In this document: positions 1 to 5,140 of the stretch, piece by piece
How positions within the stretch are numbered: the first letter of the stretch is position 1
Layout of the letters: each line of letters begins with the position of its first letter
Source: JANXXV01 sp040002435
GTDB taxonomy: Bacteria; Acidobacteriota; Terriglobia; Bryobacterales; Bryobacteraceae
DNA: 5,328 bases
Assembly: GCA_040002435.1 (NCBI GenBank)
Contig: JBDUEM010000394.1
Location: 1-5,328 of the forward strand
Direction of reading: 5' to 3'
Notes under the pieces: generated by a model
Told to the model about the DNA's origin: nothing
The model's input: the letters and a program-made list of their open reading frames with translations, nothing else
Database searches by the model: none
Program-made: the position numbers and the translations under genes

Positions 1-41
1 ACACGCACGCAGCAGTTAGAATAGCAACGTACCCCCTGACA

Positions 42-1121
42 ATGCGTATTTTGGCTATTGAATCGTCGTGTGATGAGACTGCAGCCGCTGTGGTAGAAGA
101 CGGCGTCCGGGTATTGTCGTCGGTGGTCGCGTCGCAACTTTCCACACACGGCAAGTATGGCGGGGTGGTACCGGAACTGGCCTCGCGGGAGCATTTACGT
201 GCCATCGTTCCGGTGGTCCGGGAAGCGCTGGAGCGATCCGGAACCGACCTGGGCGGTGTGGGGGCAGTGGCCGTGACGGAAGGCCCAGGGCTCGTCGGAT
301 CGCTGCTGGTGGGCATCACCTACGCTAAGGCGCTCTGCCTTGCGCGTGACCTGCCGCTGATTGGCGTCAATCACATCGAAGGGCATATCCATGCGGTGGT
401 TCTGGAAGCACGCCAAAGTGGCGAGCCCGTGGAATTTCCTGCGCTGGCGCTGGTGGTTAGCGGCGGCCACACGCATCTCTTCGAAGTGTTGGAAGGTTTT
501 CGCTACAGGCTGCTGGGCAAGACGCGCGATGACGCGGCGGGTGAGGCTTTCGACAAAGTCGGCAAGCTGCTTGGCTTCGGATATCCGGGTGGTCCGGTGA
601 TCGACAAACTGGCTCCCTTCGGTAATCCAGACGCGGTGCGGTTCACCATCGCGAAGATGAGCGGCAACGCCACGGACTTCAGCTTTAGCGGGCTGAAAAC
701 GGCAGTGCTGCGGTGGTACGAGGCACGGGATATGAATGCGGAGATCGAGCAGCGCAAAGCGCTCTTCCGCGAATGCCAGAGCCCAACCGTGGAGCAATGG
801 CTGGCGTTGACGCCGCAGACCACGCTGGATCTGCTTGCCTCGTTCCAGAAAACGGTGATTACGGAATTGATGCGGCGAATGCAATCGTGCGCGGTGGAGA
901 TCGGCGCGCAGACCATCATCGTTTCCGGTGGAGTGGCGTGCAACGAAGGGCTACGCGCCACGGTGCGCAAGCGCCGCCTTCCGGCACGGACGCTGTTCCC
1001 GACACCGGGCCTTTCCACCGACAATGCGGCGATGATCGGCGCGGCCGCATTCCCGAAATTCGAACGCGGGGAGCTCGCGGATTTCACGCTGGCCGCGCGC
1101 GCGAATTTGACTCTCGCCTAG
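42..1121 (+). CDS. tsaD: tRNA N6-adenosine threonylcarbamoyltransferase TsaD
   Basis: TsaD (Kae1/Gcp family, ASKHA fold) transfers the threonylcarbamoyl group from threonylcarbamoyl-AMP to A37 of ANN-decoding tRNAs. It works in the cytoplasm with TsaB and TsaE. The 359-residue product begins with the family signature MRILAIESSCDET. It has the metal-binding HIEGH motif (His111, His115), SGGHTHL at 140-146, the DDAAGEAFDKVGKLLG stretch at 163-178, YPGGP at 181-185, FSFSGLKT at 213-220, SGGVACN at 295-301 and STDNAA at 325-330, where Asp327 is the expected third metal ligand. It is about 20 residues longer than the E. coli protein, with the extra length at about 226-262. The ATG at 42 is chosen because it gives exactly the family N-terminus. 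No clear Shine-Dalgarno sequence precedes it. It is the first gene of a co-directional run, with a 21-nt gap to the next gene. The gene is intact and essential in most bacteria. Confidence 0.97.
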   Translation: MRILAIESSCDETAAAVVEDGVRVLSSVVASQLSTHGKYGGVVPELASREHLRAIVPVVREALERSGTDLGGVGAVAVTEGPGLVGSLLVGITYAKALCLARDLPLIGVNHIEGHIHAVVLEARQSGEPVEFPALALVVSGGHTHLFEVLEGFRYRLLGKTRDDAAGEAFDKVGKLLGFGYPGGPVIDKLAPFGNPDAVRFTIAKMSGNATDFSFSGLKTAVLRWYEARDMNAEIEQRKALFRECQSPTVEQWLALTPQTTLDLLASFQKTVITELMRRMQSCAVEIGAQTIIVSGGVACNEGLRATVRKRRLPARTLFPTPGLSTDNAAMIGAAAFPKFERGELADFTLAARANLTLA

Positions 1122-1142
1122 CGAACGCAATCTAATAAATCC

Positions 1143-3113
1143 ATGCGAAACCTTTGCCTTCTCGCCGGGCTGCTGTGCGCCAGCATATGCCAGGCGGCCC
1201 TCGATCATATCAACGCCAGCGAACGGTCCGACGTGCTGGGCGGCGCTTCGTTTGGCAGCGCCGGCCCCTATGAGCGAATTGTGGGCAAGGCCTATTTCCA
1301 GGTGGATCCGAAACTGCCCGCCAATCGGATTATTCGCGATATCGACCTTGCTCCCAAGAACGCGGGCGGCATGGTGGAGTTCTCCGCGGACGTCTACATT
1401 TTGAAACCGCGCGATCCGGCCAAGAGCAATGGCACGGTGCTGTTTGAGGTCTCCAATCGCGGAGGCAAGGGAATGCTCACCATGTTCGACCGCGCCAAGG
1501 GCTCCCCGGATCCGCGAAGTCAGGAGGAGTTGGGAGACAAGCTTCTGTTGGAAGAGGGCTATACCCTGGTGTGGCTCGGGTGGCAGTTCGATGTGATGGC
1601 TAATCCTCAACTGATGCGCAATTACGTGCCTGTGGCCAAGGGCGTAACAGGCCTGGTGCGCGCCGAGATTGTGCCCGATCACAAGATAGACAGCTGGCTG
1701 CTGGCCGACCGCATTCACGCGGCGTTCCCTGTGATGGATGTGAACGACCCCGGCATTCAATTGACCGTGCGTGACAAGAACGATGGCCCGCGCCGCGTGG
1801 TCCCCCGCGACAAGTGGACGTTTACCGATTCGACTCACATCTCGATGAAGAATGGTTTCGAACTGGGAGAGATCTACGAGGTGGTGTACAAGTCACAGGA
1901 TTCGCCGGTGGCGGGGTTGGGATTTGCCGGCATCCGAGATTTGATTTCCTTTCTGAAATACGGATCGGCGGACACGCTGCTGTCCGATCAGCATCGCTTC
2001 CTCAAACGCGCTATCGGATTCGGGACATCGCAAAGCGGCCGTGTGCTGCGGACATTCCTCTACGACGGCTTCAACGCCGACGAGAAAAACCGCCGTACGT
2101 TTGACGCCCTCTGGCCGCATGTAGCGGGCGCGGGGCGCGGCAGCTTCAATCACCGGTTCGCGCAGCCCTCGCGCGATGGGCAGCCGTTCACGAACTTTTT
2201 CTACCCGGTTGACATGTTTCCCTTCACTGATCTGCCGGAGACTGACAACGGCGTAACGGATAGTATTCTGGCGCGTGCCACGGCTGCGCATGTAGTTCCC
2301 AAACTGTTCCTCACGAATGGATCGTTCGAATACTGGGGCCGGGCCGCGGCACTCATCCACATCACGCCGGACGGCAAAGCGGACGCCCCGATTGGCAGGG
2401 ACACTCGCATCTACTACAACACGGCCGCGCAGCACGGACCCGGATCGTTCCCGCCCAAGCGCACCAACACGCGCAATTTGAGCGATCCACTGGACTATCG
2501 TTACCAGATGCGCGGGCTGCTGGCTGCGCTGAATGCATGGGTGACGGACAACAAGGAGCCGCCGCCGTCCAGCTATCCGTTGATCGCTACCAGGCAACTA
2601 GTGCCTCTGAAGGATTTGGCATTCCCGAAAATCGGCATTGAAGTGCCGCGGCGCGCGCATGGCGCTTATCATCTGGACTTTGGACCTGAGTTCCGGACGG
2701 CCGGAATCGCCACCATCGAGCCGCCGTCTTTGGGAAAGCCTTTCCCGGTGATGGTGCCGCAAGTGGACGCGGACGGAAATGAAGTGGCCGGTATCCGTTT
2801 ACCTGAAGTGCAGGTGCCGCTGGGAACCTACACAGGATGGAATCAACGGGCTCCGAATTTAGGCGCGCCCGAGGAGATGATCGCCTTTATCGGTTCGTTC
2901 GTGCCGTTCGCCCGTACGAAGGCGGAGCGACTGAAGGCGAATGATCCGCGGCTTTCGCTGGAGGAGCGATATCACGGCAAGCAGGATTATATAGCGAAGA
3001 TTTCCGCCGCGGCCAAGGCGCTGGCACACGAAGGGTACATCTTGCAGGCCGATTTACCTATGCTCAACGAACGCGCAAAAGAGCAGTGGGATTATTTCGT
3101 GGCGCAGAAATGA
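1143..3113 (+). CDS. secreted alpha/beta-hydrolase domain protein (Abhydrolase_10-like)
   Basis: A 656-residue exported protein whose substrate is unknown. Residues 1-19 form a signal peptide: a short Arg-containing n-region, the core LCLLAGLLCASI, and likely signal peptidase I cleavage after CQA near 19. No proper lipobox is present. The mature part opens with a beta-rich region. GFGTSQSGR at 292-300 resembles the nucleophile elbow of the large alpha/beta-hydrolase domain family found in Acidobacteria and some Proteobacteria. Ser296, in G-x-S-x-S, is the best nucleophile candidate. His431 in AQHGPG and an acidic residue near 396 (SFEYWGR) are possible triad partners, but these are inferences from position. 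The C-terminal third is rich in proline-bounded strands and ends in a basic/acidic helical tail. The start at 1143 is the only one that yields the signal peptide; it has no visible Shine-Dalgarno sequence. Esterase or peptidase-like activity on an extracytoplasmic substrate is plausible but not shown. The link to its tsaD and mrp neighbours is probably only transcriptional. Confidence 0.85.
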   Translation: MRNLCLLAGLLCASICQAALDHINASERSDVLGGASFGSAGPYERIVGKAYFQVDPKLPANRIIRDIDLAPKNAGGMVEFSADVYILKPRDPAKSNGTVLFEVSNRGGKGMLTMFDRAKGSPDPRSQEELGDKLLLEEGYTLVWLGWQFDVMANPQLMRNYVPVAKGVTGLVRAEIVPDHKIDSWLLADRIHAAFPVMDVNDPGIQLTVRDKNDGPRRVVPRDKWTFTDSTHISMKNGFELGEIYEVVYKSQDSPVAGLGFAGIRDLISFLKYGSADTLLSDQHRFLKRAIGFGTSQSGRVLRTFLYDGFNADEKNRRTFDALWPHVAGAGRGSFNHRFAQPSRDGQPFTNFFYPVDMFPFTDLPETDNGVTDSILARATAAHVVPKLFLTNGSFEYWGRAAALIHITPDGKADAPIGRDTRIYYNTAAQHGPGSFPPKRTNTRNLSDPLDYRYQMRGLLAALNAWVTDNKEPPPSSYPLIATRQLVPLKDLAFPKIGIEVPRRAHGAYHLDFGPEFRTAGIATIEPPSLGKPFPVMVPQVDADGNEVAGIRLPEVQVPLGTYTGWNQRAPNLGAPEEMIAFIGSFVPFARTKAERLKANDPRLSLEERYHGKQDYIAKISAAAKALAHEGYILQADLPMLNERAKEQWDYFVAQK

Positions 3114-3133
3114 GCGGATGCTAACATCGATCC

Positions 3134-3967
3134 ATGGGTCCTAACAAGGGTGGTGAGCAGCCGAAGCTGCCGATTCCCGGAGTTCGCAATCTGATTGCGG
3201 TCGGCTCCGGAAAAGGCGGCGTGGGCAAGACCACCGTTGCTGTCAATCTGGCGCTGGCGCTGGCGCATCTCGGCTTCAAGACCGGGTTGCTGGATGCCGA
3301 TGTCTATGGGCCGAACGTTCCGCTGATGATGGGGATCCGCGATCAGCCGCACGGCTCCGGCGACCGCATCCAGCCGCTGGAACAATACGGGTTGAAGCTG
3401 ATGTCGATGGGTTTTCTGAGCCCCAGCGACAAGCCGCTGGTGTGGCGGGGCCCCATGCTGAACGGCGTGATACAGCAGTTTCTGCGCGGCGTGGATTGGG
3501 GCGATCTGGATTACCTGGTGATCGATCTGCCGCCTGGTACGGGCGACGTGCAGTTGACACTGATCCAAACGGTGTTGGTCACCGGCGCCATGATCGTGAC
3601 GACACCTTCCGAGGTGTCGCTCGAAGATGCGCGTAAAGCCGTGCTGATGTTTCAGCAGGTCCGCGTGCCGGTGCTGGGCATCGTCGAGAACATGAGCTAT
3701 ATGATCGCGCCGCAGTCGAAGGAACGCATCGATGTGTTCGGGCAAGGCGGCGGCAAGCGGACCGCGGCAGCGATGGGTGTGCCGTTTCTGGCCGAGCTGC
3801 CGCTGGACCCGCAGGTGCGGATTGGCGGAGATTCGGGGCGGCCGGTTACGTTAAACGGAGAAGAGGATTCGAACGCTGCCGGGTTCATCCAGTTGGCGAA
3901 GACGATGATTGAGCAACTGGCAGCGAGCGGCGGGCCGAAAGGCCCGAAGATCACGATTGAGGATTGA
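3134..3967 (+). CDS. mrp: Mrp/ApbC/NBP35-family P-loop ATPase, cysteine-free
   Basis: A 277-residue cytoplasmic ATPase of the family whose characterised members carry and transfer [4Fe-4S] clusters to apo-proteins. Visible motifs are the deviant Walker A GSGKGGVGKTT (24-34, signature Lys27 and Lys32), the switch region DADVYGPNVP (54-63) and Walker B VIDLPPGTGD (129-138). ENMSY at 185-189 and DVFGQGGGKR at 200-209 frame the region that normally holds the CPxC cluster site. Here that site reads A-P-Q-S (192-195), and the whole protein contains no cysteine. The N-terminal DUF59/MIP18 domain of longer Mrp proteins is also absent; only about 18 residues precede the ATPase fold. The ATG at 3134 is the first reasonable start, 20 nt after the hydrolase stop, with a weak ribosome-binding site. 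The reading frame is undamaged, so the missing cysteines are not explained by decay. Family assignment is sure, but Fe-S carriage is doubtful. Confidence 0.95.
   Translation: MGPNKGGEQPKLPIPGVRNLIAVGSGKGGVGKTTVAVNLALALAHLGFKTGLLDADVYGPNVPLMMGIRDQPHGSGDRIQPLEQYGLKLMSMGFLSPSDKPLVWRGPMLNGVIQQFLRGVDWGDLDYLVIDLPPGTGDVQLTLIQTVLVTGAMIVTTPSEVSLEDARKAVLMFQQVRVPVLGIVENMSYMIAPQSKERIDVFGQGGGKRTAAAMGVPFLAELPLDPQVRIGGDSGRPVTLNGEEDSNAAGFIQLAKTMIEQLAASGGPKGPKITIED
3931..3946 (+). other. GNRA-capped hairpin in the mrp 3' codons
   Basis: A perfect 6-bp inverted repeat, CGGGCC then GAAA then GGCCCG, lies within the codons for GPKGP near the mrp C-terminus, about 20 nt before the stop. The GAAA loop is a GNRA tetraloop, so the RNA hairpin should be stable. 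No U-tract follows, so it is not a standard intrinsic terminator. It sits just upstream of the SD and start of the truncated gene at 3970. It could slow ribosomes or protect mRNA ends, or it could simply reflect the Gly-Pro-Lys repeat codons. Confidence 0.4.
3959..3962 (+). promoter_or_regulatory. Shine-Dalgarno for the truncated gene at 3970
   Basis: GAGG lies 7 nt before the GTG at 3970, inside the last codons of mrp. It is the clearest ribosome-binding site on the + strand of this window and supports GTG 3970 as a genuine former gene start coupled to mrp. Confidence 0.5.
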
Positions 3968-3969
3968 AC

Positions 3970-4140
3970 GTGCGAGCAGCGTTCCTGATCGTGCTTCTGC
4001 CTTTCTTAGCCTCGGCCCAGATTCAAGATCTGGCAACAACAGACGACGGAGCACAGCTATACTTCTCCTCCCCTCTCCGTTTGAAGTTGGGAGGGGTCCG
4101 TCGATTACGATTGAGGGTTAGGCATCTCGGACGGTTCTAA
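3970..4140 (+). pseudogene. 5' remnant of a secreted (beta-propeller-like) protein gene
   Basis: The GTG start two bases after the mrp stop, with SD GAGG 7 nt upstream, opens a 56-codon frame. Residues 1-16 are a textbook signal peptide (RAAFLIVLLPFLASA) with AxA-type cleavage before Gln17. The next stretch, QIQDLATTDDGAQLYFSS at 17-34, resembles the mature N-terminus of large exported proteins common in Solibacter-type Acidobacteria, which have repeat or Ig-like/beta-propeller bodies. That likeness is from memory, not a search. After about residue 39 the frame becomes low-complexity and arginine-rich, then stops. Its last 36 nt overlap the opposing PIN toxin gene. The most likely reading is the 5' stub of a much longer gene whose body was lost or displaced when the toxin-antitoxin block arrived. 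It could still make a tiny secreted peptide. The call of a broken gene is moderately sure; the identity of the parent family is less sure. Confidence 0.6.
4070..4096. repeat. imperfect inverted repeat at the stub/toxin junction
   Basis: CCCCTCTC (4070-4077) can pair with GGGAGGGG (4089-4096) as an 8-bp stem with one G-U pair and an 11-nt loop. It lies just where resemblance of the upstream stub to a secreted protein ends, and just beyond the stop of the opposing PIN gene. No U-run follows on either strand, so a rho-independent terminator is not supported. It may be a small dispersed palindrome or a junction scar. Confidence 0.35.
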
Positions 4141-4585
4141 GTCGTCAGGATGGATAGTGACGATACCGTCGTAGCGCCGAAAATCTTGGGTGTTATACGT
4201 GAGAACATGCGATACGCCGTGAACCTTCATCGTTGCGACGAGGCGAGCATCGTGGCTCTGCTTTCCAGAAACACCATAGCTGGCCACGAGGGTTCGCCAT
4301 TCGGGGCAAACGGTATTCGCATCATCACTCAGTCGTACAACCGAATTTTCAATACGAGAAAGAACTCTGCCGGCCTGATCAGGGAGAAGGCCCAGTCCGT
4401 TATTCTCGGTTGGCCTCGTGCAAACGGCCCAGCACTCGATGAGGTTCTGAGCGGTTACGCGTAGAACATCTCCGCGGCGGTTGAGGGAGGTAATAGCGTC
4501 CCGGGCCTGCCTATACTGCGGATGGGAACGATGAATTCGCCGAAGTAGAATGTTTGTGTCTACTAAAATCCGCCCCCCTTACCAC
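4105..4585 (-). pseudogene. vapC: VapC-type PIN-domain toxin, start displaced by a G6 tract
   Basis: PIN-domain toxins are Mg-dependent endoribonucleases that act on tRNA or rRNA and are blocked by a co-encoded antitoxin. The frame is open from 4578 down to the stop at 4105-4107. Numbering from the ATT at 4569, it holds ILVDTNILLRR (Asp4), LIECW (Glu45), HDARLVA (Asp107) and LTYNTQDFRRY (Asp129), which are the four acidic positions of the active site. The mid-section TRPTENNGLGL and the ending GIVTIHPDD are typical of the family. The body of about 154 residues is complete. No ATG, GTG or TTG lies in frame before Val95. The nearest starts, GTG at 4585-4583 and ATG at 4589-4587, both overlap the antitoxin end and are out of frame because of six G residues (4578-4573 read on -). 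Five Gs would give a start of MVRGRILVDTN, and seven would give MSGKGGRILVDTN. An AUU start at 4569, with the G-run as SD, is the alternative. The gene may be dead, slippage-controlled or mis-sequenced. The PIN identity itself is firm. Confidence 0.85.
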
Positions 4586-4821
4586 TCATCTTCACGCGTA
4601 TATATGCTTTCGCGGCTTATCGCGTAATCAGAGAGGACAATACCGCTCGGAACTATATCAGCGGCCTCATCAAGGATGCGGTTTAATTCGTCATCGGACA
4701 GCGTTGGCGGTTCGGAATGCGCGTGGGGGGAAATAGCGAGGAATTCCTGAACGTATGCATCGAGAGACACACCGCGCTCGCGAGCCTGCCTGACGAAACG
4801 CTCTGCAATTTCCGGAGGCAT
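4579..4821 (-). CDS. VapB-like antitoxin for the PIN toxin
   Basis: An 80-residue antitoxin candidate directly upstream of the PIN gene. The N-terminal part, PPEIAERFVRQARERGVSLDAYVQEF, matches the short ribbon-helix/helix type of DNA-binding domain seen in small antitoxins (SLDAYVQEFL is characteristic). The C-terminal tail ends ISRESIYTREDEW, the acidic/aromatic tail that usually wraps the PIN partner. Its stop, TAA at 4581-4579, overlaps both possible toxin starts and is in the same frame as the toxin. The start used here is ATG 4821, but it has no SD. Seventeen bases upstream, ATG 4838 has a good SD (GAGG, 6-nt spacer) and begins MTITVE, then runs out of frame. One extra base (GAA-CTG instead of GAATG) would join it to give MTITVELPPEIAERF, the expected N-terminus. 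So the original gene probably started at 4838 and lost one base. The present product would lack its first beta-strand, which in such proteins contributes to DNA binding. Confidence 0.75.
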   Translation of the reverse strand: MPPEIAERFVRQARERGVSLDAYVQEFLAISPHAHSEPPTLSDDELNRILDEAADIVPSGIVLSDYAISRESIYTREDEW

Positions 4822-4846
4822 TCAACAGTGATGGTCATGGACGACC

Positions 4847-4850
4847 TCAA
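4847..4850 (-). promoter_or_regulatory. Shine-Dalgarno for the original antitoxin start at 4838
   Basis: On the - strand, GAGG followed by TCGTCC and ATG gives a 6-nt spacer to ATG 4838-4836. ATG 4821 has no comparable site. This decides in favour of 4838 as the ancestral start and underpins the frameshift interpretation. Confidence 0.55.
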
Positions 4851-4933
4851 CTGTTAGTGTAACAAGATGGCATCGTGGGCTACTTTCTCTTGACAGCCAG
4901 TATGTCCGCGTGCGGAGACGCCAAGAAGGAGTT

Positions 4934-5140
4934 TCAAAAAGTTGGAACGCCAACTGCGCCGCGTACTTCCAGGCAGCAAGTAACATGATCCTTCGTGAGC
5001 TGAGGATAGGCGGCGAGAATCTCTGCCGTTGTTTCCCCCGCCGCAAGCTTTTCGAGAACCAGGTAAACCGGAATTCTCGTCCCCTTCAGGCAGGGTTTGC
5101 CGGCCATCACATGCGGACGGATCTCGATGTATTGGTGCAT
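4934..5140 (-). CDS. DUF433 (VapB45-like) antitoxin-family protein, C-terminus frameshifted
   Basis: DUF433 proteins are small helical proteins, often winged-HTH-like, that pair with PIN or PIN-like toxins. The frame reads IEIRPHVMAGKPCLKGTRIP, then VYLVLEKLAAGETTAEILAAYPQLT, all hallmark DUF433 sequence (GKPC-x-KGTRIPV and AAYPQLT). After KDHV the frame turns into unrelated residues (TCCLEVRGAVGVPTF) and stops at 4934. In the next frame the expected final helix, LAAWKYAAQLAFQLFE, continues at once. The extra base is 4981 (A on the - strand), and the shifted frame stays open to 4822. The current 68-residue product therefore lacks the conserved last helix. The start ATG 5140-5138 overlaps the sdhB stop as TGATG, so translation is probably coupled to sdhB; TTG 5143 is a less likely start. 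No toxin of the usual DUF433-partner type is visible. The PIN toxin further down has its own VapB-like partner. Confidence 0.8.
   Translation of the reverse strand: MHQYIEIRPHVMAGKPCLKGTRIPVYLVLEKLAAGETTAEILAAYPQLTKDHVTCCLEVRGAVGVPTF

Noticed and set aside
17..22. TAGAAT as a possible -10 box before tsaD
   Set aside because: The matching -35 position falls outside the window, and a single hexamer is too common to count.
195..884. A 229-codon - strand frame inside tsaD, and similar ones at 1893-2597 and 3092-3745
   Set aside because: These are antisense shadows of strongly conserved genes, rich in His, Arg and Gln, without domain-like features or plausible ribosome-binding sites.
1143..1200. 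Lipoprotein signal in the hydrolase N-terminus (Cys5, Cys12, Cys16)
   Set aside because: The residues before each cysteine do not fit the lipobox; position -1 is not Gly, Ala or Ser. Ordinary signal peptidase I cleavage near residue 19 fits better.
951..1838. A 295-codon open frame on the - strand across the tsaD end and hydrolase start
   Set aside because: It is antisense to two well-recognised genes, has no recognisable motif, and its composition is that of a mirror of GC-rich coding DNA. It spans the gap between two genes only by chance openness.
4070..4096. Intrinsic terminator between the convergent stub and PIN genes
   Set aside because: The stem is imperfect, the loop is 11 nt, and there is no T-run on either side in either direction.
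4150..4464. A 104-codon + strand frame
   Set aside because: It is the mirror of the PIN toxin, whose four catalytic motifs on the - strand are clear. No family features are visible in the + frame.
4849..4870. TACACT near 4857 on the - strand as a -10 box for the antitoxin-toxin pair
   Set aside because: No acceptable -35 hexamer is found 16-18 nt upstream. The pair may be read from the sdhB/DUF433 transcript instead.
4822..4935. A second toxin gene between DUF433 and the antitoxin, such as a DUF5615-like partner
   Set aside because: Only about 110 bases are available. None of the three frames shows a start with the expected acidic N-terminal motif, and all are interrupted or continue the shifted DUF433 frame.
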